In this document: one piece after another, positions 1-7,998 of the stretch | How positions within the stretch are numbered: the stretch's first letter is position 1 | How the letters are laid out: every line of letters begins with the position of its first letter | NCBI RefSeq assembly: GCF_001595985.1 | Contig: NZ_LOJJ01000001.1 | Coordinates: forward strand, 62,001 to 126,000 | DNA length: 64,000 nucleotides | Reading direction: 5' to 3' | Origin: Polynucleobacter sinensis | Lineage (GTDB): Bacteria; Pseudomonadota; Gammaproteobacteria; Burkholderiales; Burkholderiaceae | Notes under the pieces: generated by a model | Databases searched by the model: none | What the model saw: the letters and a program-made list of their open reading frames with translations, nothing else | What the model was told of the DNA's origin: nothing | Translations under genes and position numbers: made by a program

Positions 1-1679
1 GACTTTAACAATCCAACATCCGCCTTGAGAATCTCACGCTTGACTAACAAAAGCTGACTAAAGTGCATTGAGAAATCCGTCAATCCAAGTCCCAACAATA
101 ATCTCGTCATCGTAGGGTCGCCTGCCATCTCTCCGCAAACCGCCACTGGAATATTGGCGCGCTTAGCCTGATCAATAATATTGAACAATAAATTCAAAAT
201 TGCGGGATGTAATGGGTCATAGAGGTGAGCAACAGCATGATCCGCACGGTCAATTGCTAATGTGTACTGAATTAAATCATTCGTACCGATTGATAAAAAA
301 TCAAACCGATTAATAAACAAGGGCAATACCAAAGCAGCCGCCGGAATTTCAATCATGGCACCCACTTGAATATTGGGATTAAAAGCCTGACCACGTTGAT
401 GTAATTGATGCTTTGCTTTCTCAATCAAGCGCAATGTTTCATCAATCTCTTTCACATGCGCTAGCATCGGAATCATGATGCGCGCTTGGCCATAAGCAGA
501 TGCCCTTAAGATAGCGCGCAATTGAGTTAAGAAAATTTCTGGCTCAGTCAACGACCAGCGAATGGCTCGCAAACCCAAAGGAGATGTACCTGTTTGCGAT
601 ATATCGGAGCCTGAGCCTAGGGCTTTATCAGCACCCACATCAATAGTCCGAATATTGACCGGCAGACCATGCATCAGGTCAACTACACGGCGGTACTCCC
701 GGAATTGCTGCTCTTCATCTGGAAGTGCTTGATTACGATCCATAAACAAGAACTCGGAGCGAAATAATCCAACTCCAATTGCGCCTAGGTCGACTGCTTG
801 TGTCGCATCTTCTGGCAATTCAATATTCGCCAAGAGCTCAATAGAAACATCATCTACAGTGGTAGTACGAGAATGCTTCAGCTCTTGTAACTTACGTGTC
901 TCTTCAATCGCTTTTGCTTGAAGCAAACGATACTCTGAGAGTAATTGCTCATCGGGAGCAACTACCACTACACCATGCTCGCCATCAATTACAAGCCAGT
1001 CGCCATGACGAATCATTTCACTGGCATGCCGCACGCCGACTACTGCCGGAATTTCCATACTGCGTGCAACGATTGCGGTATGAGAAGTTTTACCACCCAA
1101 GTCGGTAACAAAGCCTGTAAAAGCATGCTCCTTAAAGCGCAACATATCGTGGGGCGCAATGTCATGAGCCACAATAATCGCATCAACCCCTACATCACTT
1201 GGCGATAGAAGTTCAGATTCTTCGATCGTATCTTTCTTTTGCGCATTGAGCGCTTTAAGCACGCGCTCAGCTACCTGTCGAATATCATTAGCACGCTCTT
1301 TAAGATAGGCATCTTCAATTTCAGCAAACTGCTCGAGCAGATCATTAAGCTCCGTAGTCAATGCCCAGGCAGCATTCAAGCGCTGTGCGCGAATGAGCTT
1401 AAGGGGTTTCTCAGCCAAAGCAGGATCTGCCAAGATCATGCCATGCACATCCAAGAAAGCGCCCATTTCTTGTGGGGCATCTTTAGGCAAACCTTGTCGT
1501 AGCTGCGCTAGCTCAAGGCGAACTTGCTCGAATGCATCTAGTAATTTTTTTGCCTCAAGCTCTTCTTTGCCAGATTCAATTAAATAATGGCTTACTTCCA
1601 ATGCTGCGCGCGAAATCAGTACCGCCTTGCCGATGGCAATGCCTTTGGATACTGGGATTCCATGCAAAGCAAAGGTCAT
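1..1679 (-). CDS. ptsI: Phosphoenolpyruvate-protein phosphotransferase (PTS enzyme I), 3' end cut by window
   Basis: Enzyme I takes phosphate from PEP and passes it to HPr in the cytoplasm. The reading frame, open to the window edge, gives about 559 residues, so only some 20-30 C-terminal residues are missing compared with the usual length. The phospho-histidine motif GGKTSHTAIVARS is visible with the active His near residue 200. The ATG at 1679 follows ptsH by 2 bases, and a GGTGA stretch in the end of ptsH can serve as ribosome binding site. With no sugar permease nearby, EI probably serves a regulatory phosphorelay (inference). Confidence 0.95.
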   Translation of the reverse strand, partial: MTFALHGIPVSKGIAIGKAVLISRAALEVSHYLIESGKEELEAKKLLDAFEQVRLELAQLRQGLPKDAPQEMGAFLDVHGMILADPALAEKPLKLIRAQRLNAAWALTTELNDLLEQFAEIEDAYLKERANDIRQVAERVLKALNAQKKDTIEESELLSPSDVGVDAIIVAHDIAPHDMLRFKEHAFTGFVTDLGGKTSHTAIVARSMEIPAVVGVRHASEMIRHGDWLVIDGEHGVVVVAPDEQLLSEYRLLQAKAIEETRKLQELKHSRTTTVDDVSIELLANIELPEDATQAVDLGAIGVGLFRSEFLFMDRNQALPDEEQQFREYRRVVDLMHGLPVNIRTIDVGADKALGSGSDISQTGTSPLGLRAIRWSLTEPEIFLTQLRAILRASAYGQARIMIPMLAHVKEIDETLRLIEKAKHQLHQRGQAFNPNIQVGAMIEIPAAALVLPLFINRFDFLSIGTNDLIQYTLAIDRADHAVAHLYDPLHPAILNLLFNIIDQAKRANIPVAVCGEMAGDPTMTRLLLGLGLTDFSMHFSQLLLVKREILKADVGLLK

Positions 1680-1681
1680 TC

Positions 1682-1951
1682 TTATTCACCCTCACCGAAT
1701 CGATCATTAATCAAATCAGTCAAGGCTTTCATTGCCTCATCTGCTTTTTCACCAACGGTCTCAAGCGTCACTGTGCTACCCATTCCAGCGGCAAGCATCA
1801 TCACCCCCATAATACTTTTAGCATTGATTTGACGGCCGTTGCGGGACAAAAAGATTTCACAGGGAAACTCTGCGGCAAGTTGTGAGAGCTTGGCAGAAGC
1901 GCGAGCATGTAAACCTAACTTATTAATGATTTCTATTTCAGCAACTGGCAT
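1682..1951 (-). CDS. ptsH: Phosphocarrier protein HPr
   Basis: This 89-residue protein carries phosphate between EI and EIIA. His15 in the GLHARAS motif is the classical phosphorylation site. Ser46 lies in the AKSIMGVMML segment, which is the site used by HPr kinase in bacteria that have that enzyme; no kinase gene is in this window. The gene sits between the EIIA gene (8-base gap) and ptsI (2-base gap), so the three are translated from one message. Confidence 0.95.
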   Translation of the reverse strand: MPVAEIEIINKLGLHARASAKLSQLAAEFPCEIFLSRNGRQINAKSIMGVMMLAAGMGSTVTLETVGEKADEAMKALTDLINDRFGEGE

Positions 1952-1959
1952 AACCCACC

Positions 1960-2394
1960 TTATTTGTCAGTAGTTTCTTGTGAGGCTTTAGCGCCTAAAC
2001 GCAAAATTCCATTTTGACCACCCTGAAGGGCTTTCTGAGCAAGCTCTTCTAAGCCTTCGCCACGATGAGAAATGCAACGCATCAACATCGGTAAATTTAA
2101 GCCAGCTAAAACGACTACTGGGGTATCAAGTCCAGATAAGGGTCCTAGCGCTTCAAGCTTAGAGGCTACATTAGCTGGGGTAGCACCCATCACATCCGTC
2201 AAAATTAAAACGCCATGCCCAGTATTAACACCATAAGCCGCTTTTAAAACACGATCAAAACTAGCCTTAGTATCCTCATAAGGGGGAATATCTACCGCTC
2301 GAACTCTTTCAGGAACGACTCCAAACGCATGCTCTGCAAAACCAAGCATTGCACTTGCTACTGGCGTATGAGCAACGATAACAATTCCAACCAT
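1960..2394 (-). CDS. PTS EIIA component, mannose/fructose (ManX-like) family
   Basis: A 144-residue single-domain EIIA of the mannose superfamily. The N-terminus MVGIVIVAHTP contains His9, at the position of the phosphorylated histidine of EIIA-Man. There is no EIIB, EIIC or EIID partner in the window, so it likely acts as a regulatory phosphoacceptor rather than in sugar uptake; that is inferred from context. It lies 2 bases downstream of gshB and 8 bases upstream of ptsH in one operon. Confidence 0.88.
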   Translation of the reverse strand: MVGIVIVAHTPVASAMLGFAEHAFGVVPERVRAVDIPPYEDTKASFDRVLKAAYGVNTGHGVLILTDVMGATPANVASKLEALGPLSGLDTPVVVLAGLNLPMLMRCISHRGEGLEELAQKALQGGQNGILRLGAKASQETTDK

Positions 2395-2396
2395 GT

Positions 2397-3338
2397 TTAT
2401 ACCAATGTCTTTTCAAGCGCTGTTAACCAAAATCTTGCAACATCAAATCCAGTCTGCTCTGTAATTTCCACAAAACAAGTTGGACTTGTCACATTAATCT
2501 CGGTGACGTAACCGCCAATTAAGTCTAATCCTACCAAGAACAAACCACGCTCATTGAGAAGCGGAGCCAAACGACTTGCCACCTTCATTTCATTATCAGT
2601 CAGCGGCATAGCAACACCTTTGCCACCGGCAGCCAAGTTTCCGCGAATTTCACTTCCCTGCGGAATGCGAGCCAACGCAAAAGGCACCACCTCACCACCA
2701 ATCAACAGCACCCGTTTATCGCCCTGCTTAATTTCAGGCAAAAAACGTTGCGTCATTAAAGTGCGGGCACCGTTCTCGCCTAAGGTCTCAACGATACTTG
2801 CGAGATTCAAGCCGTCTGGCCCAACACGAAATATCCCCATTCCACCCATGCCATCCAGTGGCTTAATCACAATGTCTTGATGCTCTTGATGAAAAGCTTC
2901 GATCGCTGAAAGCTCACGAGTCACTAAAGTAGGCGGAATCAGCTCCGGAAACTCAGTGATAGATAACTTTTCTGAGTGATCACGAATTGCACTAGGGTTG
3001 TTAAAGACTCTGGCGCCCTGTCGAACAGCAGCCGAAAGGAGCCACGTAGTATTGAGATACTCAATATCAAAAGGGGGATCTGTACGCATCAAGACTGCGG
3101 AAAAATCTTTTAAGGCAGAACTCTCAAGCCCTCCCAACTCAAACCAAGATGTACTGCTTGGTTTAATTACTAAAGACTGGCAATCCGCAGACACCAGATT
3201 ATCTCTCCACAGCACATTGCGACTCTCACAAAACCACAACTGATGTCCTGCTTCTTGTGCAACTCGCATCATTGCCAGGGTTGAATCTTTATGAATCTTA
3301 AAAGATTCGAGCGGGTCGGCAATAAATAGAAGATTCAT
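2397..3338 (-). CDS. gshB: Glutathione synthetase
   Basis: An ATP-grasp ligase of 313 residues that joins glycine to gamma-glutamylcysteine in the cytoplasm, the second step of glutathione synthesis. The N-terminal MNLLFIADPLESFKIHKDST segment, the IKPLDGMGGMGIF nucleotide loop and the C-terminal VTEINVTSPTCFVEI segment are typical of the proteobacterial enzyme, and the length is normal. The gene is 27 bases downstream of gshA and 2 bases upstream of the EIIA gene, which ties glutathione synthesis to the PTS genes in one transcript. Confidence 0.95.
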   Translation of the reverse strand: MNLLFIADPLESFKIHKDSTLAMMRVAQEAGHQLWFCESRNVLWRDNLVSADCQSLVIKPSSTSWFELGGLESSALKDFSAVLMRTDPPFDIEYLNTTWLLSAAVRQGARVFNNPSAIRDHSEKLSITEFPELIPPTLVTRELSAIEAFHQEHQDIVIKPLDGMGGMGIFRVGPDGLNLASIVETLGENGARTLMTQRFLPEIKQGDKRVLLIGGEVVPFALARIPQGSEIRGNLAAGGKGVAMPLTDNEMKVASRLAPLLNERGLFLVGLDLIGGYVTEINVTSPTCFVEITEQTGFDVARFWLTALEKTLV

Positions 3339-3365
3339 CTTTATGTCCGAAAATCGAAAAATAAA

Positions 3366-4664
3366 TTAAGCCGCATCAGCATTAGGATCGGAGCGCTCCA
3401 ACTCCAGCGAAGCCGCTAACAAAGCAAGGCGAGCCACTACACCATAAAGATAAAAGCGATTTGGTGGAGCGCTACCAGGCTTAGCTCCTAGGTCTGGCAT
3501 GGTATTTTGCTCAAACGCTAAAGGAACAAAATGCATTCCAGGAGCATTGAGATTTTCATTGGGTCCACGATCGGTATGTACTCGATAAAAGCCACCAATG
3601 ACATAGCGGTCAATCATATAAACCACAGGCTCGGCAACGGCCTCATTGACCTTCTCAAAGGTATATACACCCTCTTGAATCAATACATCACTGACCTCAA
3701 GACCTTCTTTGACCACACTCATCTTATTGCGGTCTTTGCGATTGAGTCCCTTAAGTTGAGCGGGATCATTCACCACCATCACACCCATGCCATAAGTACC
3801 TGCATCGGCCTTCACTACAACATAAGGCTTTTCTTTAATACCGTACTCGCGGTATTTCTTAGCTGTTTTTTTCAATATCTTTTCAACAGCATCCTGCAGC
3901 TCTTCTTCGCCTTTGCGTTCATGGAAATTAACATCAGAGCAACTAGCGAAAAATGGATTAATCATCCAAGGATCAATATCAACAACTTTTGCAAACTTCT
4001 TAGCAACTTCATCATAGGCAGCAAAGTGATTCGATTTACGACGCACATGCCAGCCTGCGTGCAGCCCTGGCAATAAATATTGCTCATGTAAGTTTTCTAA
4101 AATGGGTGGGATACCTGCTGATAAATCATTGTTTAATAAGATCGAACAAGGATCAAAATCTTTTAAACCTAAACGTTGCTTCTTAAGACCCAAACGAGAT
4201 AAAGGCTCCATCAGGAGTCGATTGCCATCTGGCAACTCTATCCAAGTAGGCTTTTTGATTTCGTCGGATAAGGTTCCCAAACGAACATTCAGACCCGCTT
4301 GACGCAGAATGGAAGATAAACGCGCAATATTCTGCAAATAGAAAGTGTTACGCGTATGGCGTTCAGGAATTAATAATAAATTTTTTGCTTCTGGGCAAAT
4401 TTTCTCAATAGCAGCCATCGCAGCCTGAACTGCTAACGGCAACATCTGCGGCGAGAGGTTATTAAAACCACCTGGGAATAGATTGGTATCTACCGGCGCA
4501 AGCTTAAAACCTGCATTACGCAAATCTACCGAGCAATAAAACGGCGGAGTATGCTCCTGCCATTCAAGCCTAAACCAGCGCTCGATAGTCGGGGTTGCTT
4601 CCAAAACCTTCGACTCGAGCTCGAGAAGAGGTCCGCTAAGGGCAGTAATAAGATGTGGAACCAT
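3366..4664 (-). CDS. gshA: Glutamate-cysteine ligase (betaproteobacterial type)
   Basis: Catalyses the first and limiting step of glutathione synthesis, ATP-dependent joining of glutamate and cysteine. The 432-residue protein starts MVPHLITALSGPLLELE and contains APVDTNLFPGGFNN and VKADAGTYGMGVM, which I recognise from the GshA form found in Burkholderiales rather than the E. coli form. The start is supported by family alignment from memory. There is little room for a leader: a TACAAT hexamer lies six bases before the ATG and a terminator ends just above it, so the mRNA may be leaderless. It heads the gsh-pts operon. Confidence 0.93.
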   Translation of the reverse strand: MVPHLITALSGPLLELESKVLEATPTIERWFRLEWQEHTPPFYCSVDLRNAGFKLAPVDTNLFPGGFNNLSPQMLPLAVQAAMAAIEKICPEAKNLLLIPERHTRNTFYLQNIARLSSILRQAGLNVRLGTLSDEIKKPTWIELPDGNRLLMEPLSRLGLKKQRLGLKDFDPCSILLNNDLSAGIPPILENLHEQYLLPGLHAGWHVRRKSNHFAAYDEVAKKFAKVVDIDPWMINPFFASCSDVNFHERKGEEELQDAVEKILKKTAKKYREYGIKEKPYVVVKADAGTYGMGVMVVNDPAQLKGLNRKDRNKMSVVKEGLEVSDVLIQEGVYTFEKVNEAVAEPVVYMIDRYVIGGFYRVHTDRGPNENLNAPGMHFVPLAFEQNTMPDLGAKPGSAPPNRFYLYGVVARLALLAASLELERSDPNADAA

Positions 4665-4676
4665 TCCACCATTGTA
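4665..4676 (-). promoter_or_regulatory. Candidate -10 box for a leaderless gshA mRNA
   Basis: On the minus strand TACAAT (4676-4671) is followed by GGTGGA and then the gshA ATG at 4664. A -10 box six bases upstream would place the transcription start at or next to the A of ATG. No good -35 is visible at 17 bases. The GGTGGA could instead be read as a badly spaced Shine-Dalgarno sequence. Confidence 0.4.
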
Positions 4677-4680
4677 AGAT

Positions 4681-4716
4681 TTTTAAAAGAAAGACGCGGA
4701 ATCCGAGGATCCCGCG
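4681..4716 (-). terminator. Rho-independent terminator of the glnK-amt operon (distal)
   Basis: On the minus strand a 10-base arm CGCGGGATCC pairs with GGATTCCGCG (one G-U pair) across a very short loop, followed by a T-rich run (TCTTTCTTTT). It lies between the end of amt and the start of gshA. Confidence 0.8.
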
Positions 4717-4717
4717 C

Positions 4718-4752
4718 TTAAAAACTGGGCAGCCATGCTTAGACCACCCAGT
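4718..4752 (-). terminator. Rho-independent terminator of the glnK-amt operon (proximal)
   Basis: On the minus strand ACTGGG and CCCAGT close a hairpin directly followed by TTTT, 20 bases after the amt stop codon. It is the first of two tandem terminators insulating gshA. Confidence 0.65.
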
Positions 4753-4771
4753 GAGGGGTAAAACAGCCTAA

Positions 4772-6235
4772 TTAAGACTCATATGCAGACTCGCCATGAG
4801 AGGTGATGTCCAAGCCTTCACGCTCAGCATCCTCTTTAACACGCAAGCCAATCACAATATCCACTAATTTAAAGGCAATAAATGAGACCACGCCAGACCA
4901 GATCAAGGTAACGATGACGCCTTGGCTCTGAATCCATAGCTGGCTGGCAATCGAATAATCAGGGGCTGCAGCATTTGCCACATAATCCCAGATACCAGTT
5001 CCACCCAATGCTGGATCCGCAAATATGCCGGTTAATAATGCCCCCAAGATACCGCCAACACCATGGACACCGAATACGTCCAAGCTGTCGTCAGAGCCCA
5101 ACATCTTCTTCAGGCCGGAAACACCCCATAGACAAATTACGCCAGCAAGAGCACCAATAACCAACGCACCCATTGGACCAACAAAGCCAGCAGCTGGCGT
5201 AATGGCAACCAAACCAGCTACGCAACCCGATGCAGCGCCCAACATGGAAGGCTTGCCTTTTGTAATCCACTCGGCAAATGACCAGCCCAATACTGCGGCA
5301 GCTGTTGCCAATAAGGTATTCACGAAAGCCAAGGCAGCGCTACCGTTTGCCTCAAGAGCGGAGCCGGCATTAAAGCCAAACCAACCGAACCACAAGAGTG
5401 AGGCGCCAATCATCACAAATACCAAGTTATGTGGCTTCATGGCTTCTTTGCCATAACCCAAGCGTTTACCGATCACAAATGAACCTACCAAGCCTGCAAT
5501 CGCAGCATTGATATGAACTACAGTGCCACCAGCAAAATCGAGCACACCCTTCTGCCATAACCAACCAGCACGCGCCGTAATTGCCTCGAGCGATGCAGCA
5601 TCTTTGATGTCATCAGGACCAGGCCAGAACCAAACCATGTGAGCGATGGGTAAGTAGCTGAAAGTAAACCAAAGAATCACAAACAAGATGATTGCGGAGA
5701 ACTTTGCTCGCTCGGCAAACGAACCAATGATTAAACAGCAAGTAATAGTGGCAAACGCAGCCTGAAATGCCATAAATACAAATTCAGGAATCACAATACC
5801 TTTACTAAAAGTAGCAGCAACTGAATCTGGTGTCATGCCTTGTAAAAATAGACGATCTAAGCCACCGATAAATGCCCCACCTTCAGTAAATGCAAAGCTA
5901 TACCCATAAAGTGACCACAATACCGTCACTAGCGAGAACACAAACATACACTGTACGAGCACAGAGAGAATGTTCTTACTGCGCGTTAAACCGCCGTAGA
6001 ACAAAGCCAAACCCGGCAACGTCATCAAGATTACTAATGCAGTACACACTAACAACCATGCTGTATCAGCCTTGTTAGGAACTAATGCTGGCGCTGCCGC
6101 TACCGCCGCAGCTGCGGCACTAGCAACTGGCTTGGCTTCATCAGCAAAGGCTGGTGAAGCCACCATGACACTGGTTGCACCAATAGCCAAGGCCATTGCG
6201 CTTCCAGCTAGGAGTCGTTTCATCCAAGTTAACAT
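4772..6235 (-). CDS. amt: Ammonium transporter Amt
   Basis: A 487-residue inner-membrane channel for ammonium. The frame stays open upstream through glnK, but the ATG at 6235 is chosen because AGAGAGG precedes it, it lies 13 bases after the glnK stop, and translation from it gives a signal peptide (MKRLLAGSAMALAIGA... cleaved near ASPAFA). About eleven transmembrane segments follow, with Amt signatures such as LPGLALFYGGL and DFAGGTVVHINA. The adjacent glnK encodes the PII protein that plugs Amt when nitrogen is plentiful. Tandem terminators follow the gene. Confidence 0.95.
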   Translation of the reverse strand: MLTWMKRLLAGSAMALAIGATSVMVASPAFADEAKPVASAAAAAVAAAPALVPNKADTAWLLVCTALVILMTLPGLALFYGGLTRSKNILSVLVQCMFVFSLVTVLWSLYGYSFAFTEGGAFIGGLDRLFLQGMTPDSVAATFSKGIVIPEFVFMAFQAAFATITCCLIIGSFAERAKFSAIILFVILWFTFSYLPIAHMVWFWPGPDDIKDAASLEAITARAGWLWQKGVLDFAGGTVVHINAAIAGLVGSFVIGKRLGYGKEAMKPHNLVFVMIGASLLWFGWFGFNAGSALEANGSAALAFVNTLLATAAAVLGWSFAEWITKGKPSMLGAASGCVAGLVAITPAAGFVGPMGALVIGALAGVICLWGVSGLKKMLGSDDSLDVFGVHGVGGILGALLTGIFADPALGGTGIWDYVANAAAPDYSIASQLWIQSQGVIVTLIWSGVVSFIAFKLVDIVIGLRVKEDAEREGLDITSHGESAYES

Positions 6236-6248
6236 TTTGAACCTCTCT

Positions 6249-6599
<351 letters not shown>

Positions 6600-6612
6600 T
6601 CAGAGGAAAGAA

Positions 6613-7470
6613 TTAGAAAGTTTTTGTGAGTGAAAAATTCACACCACCACGGCCAGACCATGTTGATTGATTTCCACCAGTTGTATACCAACTTGGATTC
6701 GCATTAGTTTGAATATATGAAACTTGAGCAGCTAAACCGCCACCAAAGTCCTTAGTCATACCTAATTTCCAATCTGTGTAACTAATATTATTTTGCGCAC
6801 CGCTATAGCCAGTTGTTGTAAATGGTTGACCAGCAATATATTGATAACCAATATGGCCGTTGGCAGTTAATCCCCAAAAACCGGTGTCGTAGTTCAATGT
6901 CAAGTCTGGATACATCGAACCAGCGCTATTAGGAATACCGAAGAGTGTCGTTACTGCATATGAAAGTTTTACAAAGCCAGTTAATGGGCCAAATGTAAAG
7001 TTTTGAGCCGCGTACAACTCAGTTGAATTTGGGTTCTGCATAAAGGTTGAGTTAAAACCTTTAGTTGGATAGTAGTACTGCAGTACACCAAAGTCAGATG
7101 CGAATCCTGGAGCAATTAATTCTTTCTTGAAACCACCGTAGAAGTCCATTTCAATATTGCTACTCACATTGTTACCAGCTGTACCGCCAGCAGTACTATT
7201 TTGGTCACCAATCCAGCTAATGGAGCTATTCCAGTTGCCGATGTAGAAACCACTTTCATGTGCATAGTCAAAACCGCCTTGAATAGCCGGCTGATAGTTG
7301 GACTGAGTAAGACCACGGTAGCGATAGTCATTAGTGATAGTCACGTTAGCTGTAATTGGACTTGCTTCTGGAGCCTCAGGCGCGGCAGCAGGCGCTGTTT
7401 GTGCAAAGCTTGTCGCTGTAAATAAGCCAGAAGCTGCTAGAGCGATGGCTGTTTTTTGAATCGTTTTCAT
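6613..7470 (-). CDS. TorF-like putative porin of nitrogen-regulated operon
   Basis: A 285-residue outer-membrane protein of the family often annotated 'TorF family putative porin'. A signal peptide (MKTIQKTAIALAASGLFTATSFAQ) is followed by an Ala/Pro-rich linker and then alternating aromatic and polar residues that fit a beta-barrel, beginning ITNDYRYRGLTQS and ending in a C-terminal Phe (FSLTKTF) as outer-membrane barrels do. The start at 7470 has AAGGAGC before it. It leads glnK and amt, so passage of ammonium or small nitrogen compounds is likely but inferred. Confidence 0.82.
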   Translation of the reverse strand: MKTIQKTAIALAASGLFTATSFAQTAPAAAPEAPEASPITANVTITNDYRYRGLTQSNYQPAIQGGFDYAHESGFYIGNWNSSISWIGDQNSTAGGTAGNNVSSNIEMDFYGGFKKELIAPGFASDFGVLQYYYPTKGFNSTFMQNPNSTELYAAQNFTFGPLTGFVKLSYAVTTLFGIPNSAGSMYPDLTLNYDTGFWGLTANGHIGYQYIAGQPFTTTGYSGAQNNISYTDWKLGMTKDFGGGLAAQVSYIQTNANPSWYTTGGNQSTWSGRGGVNFSLTKTF

Positions 7471-7592
7471 AATATGTAGCTCCTTAGTGGTCATGAAAAA
7501 GTGGTAAATGCCGATTGCATGGTGTGATCATGAATCTGCACCCCCTCCACCCACTGCTAGCAATTCACCGAAATAAGGCTCATGCTTATGAT

Positions 7593-7622
7593 TGGTGCGT
7601 CAATTTGCACCATTTTTGTACA
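7593..7622. promoter_or_regulatory. Dyad and NtrC-like site upstream of the porin-glnK-amt operon
   Basis: TGGTGC (7593-7598) and GCACCA (7607-7612) form a perfect 6-base inverted repeat. Overlapping it, 7606-7622 reads TGCACCA-TTT-TTGTACA, which matches the NtrC operator layout (TGCACCA-N3-TGGTGCA) fully in the first arm and 5 of 7 in the second. The site lies about 120-150 bases before the porin start, a usual distance for an NtrC enhancer. No sigma-54 box with exact GG-N10-GC spacing and good flanks is visible. Confidence 0.4.
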
Positions 7623-7654
7623 TTTTGATGAATTTCCGGAATTTAAGGGCCTTT

Positions 7655-7684
7655 TTGCATCAATTAAGAGCTACAACTTAAAAT
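7655..7684 (+). promoter_or_regulatory. Candidate sigma-70 promoter of ubiK
   Basis: TTGCAT (7655-7660) and TAAAAT (7679-7684) are separated by 18 bases and lie about 50 bases before the ubiK start. The -10 matches the consensus at 5 of 6 positions. Confidence 0.45.
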
Positions 7685-7732
7685 AGTCTCATCAATATTT
7701 TACGTAACTATCCATAGATCAGCGAGGCCATC

Positions 7733-7993
7733 ATGCAAAAACCAGGCGAAATCCTAGAGCAAATCCAGCGTATTGCTAGCGATATGCAAAACAAGGTTGG
7801 GGATGCCATTCGCAACTCCCCAGCACAAGAGATTGAAAAGAATGTGCGCGCCATGATGACGCAAGGATTTCAAAAAATGGATTTGGTTACTCGTGAAGAG
7901 TTTGAGTTGCAGTCTAAGGTGCTATCTAAAACTAGAGAGAAGCTTGAGACATTGGAGGCCAAAGTAGCCGCTTTAGAAAAGGCTGCCTCGTAA
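7733..7993 (+). CDS. ubiK: UbiK (YqiC/BMFP family) ubiquinone biosynthesis accessory factor
   Basis: An 86-residue protein made of an N-terminal amphipathic stretch (MQKPGEILEQIQRIASDM) and a C-terminal coiled coil with regular Leu and Glu spacing (EFELQSKVLSKTREKLETLEAKVAAL is the coil region). In the family it forms trimers, associates with membrane lipid and helps late ubiquinone synthesis with UbiJ. GAGG sits well spaced before the ATG. It converges on the MFS gene with a 5-base gap. Confidence 0.88.
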   Translation: MQKPGEILEQIQRIASDMQNKVGDAIRNSPAQEIEKNVRAMMTQGFQKMDLVTREEFELQSKVLSKTREKLETLEAKVAALEKAAS

Positions 7994-7998
7994 ATTCT

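Noticed and set aside
3531-4076. Long open frame (181 codons) on the plus strand
   Set aside because: It lies wholly antisense to gshA, has no family resemblance and a composition expected of the reverse of a conserved gene.
5025-5456. Pro/Ala-rich frame on the plus strand
   Set aside because: Antisense to the transmembrane part of amt; proline and serine richness is the usual shadow of hydrophobic codons.
7593-7612. Sigma-54 promoter within the TGGTGC dyad
   Set aside because: The GG and GC doublets are 11 bases apart on both strands, not the required 10.
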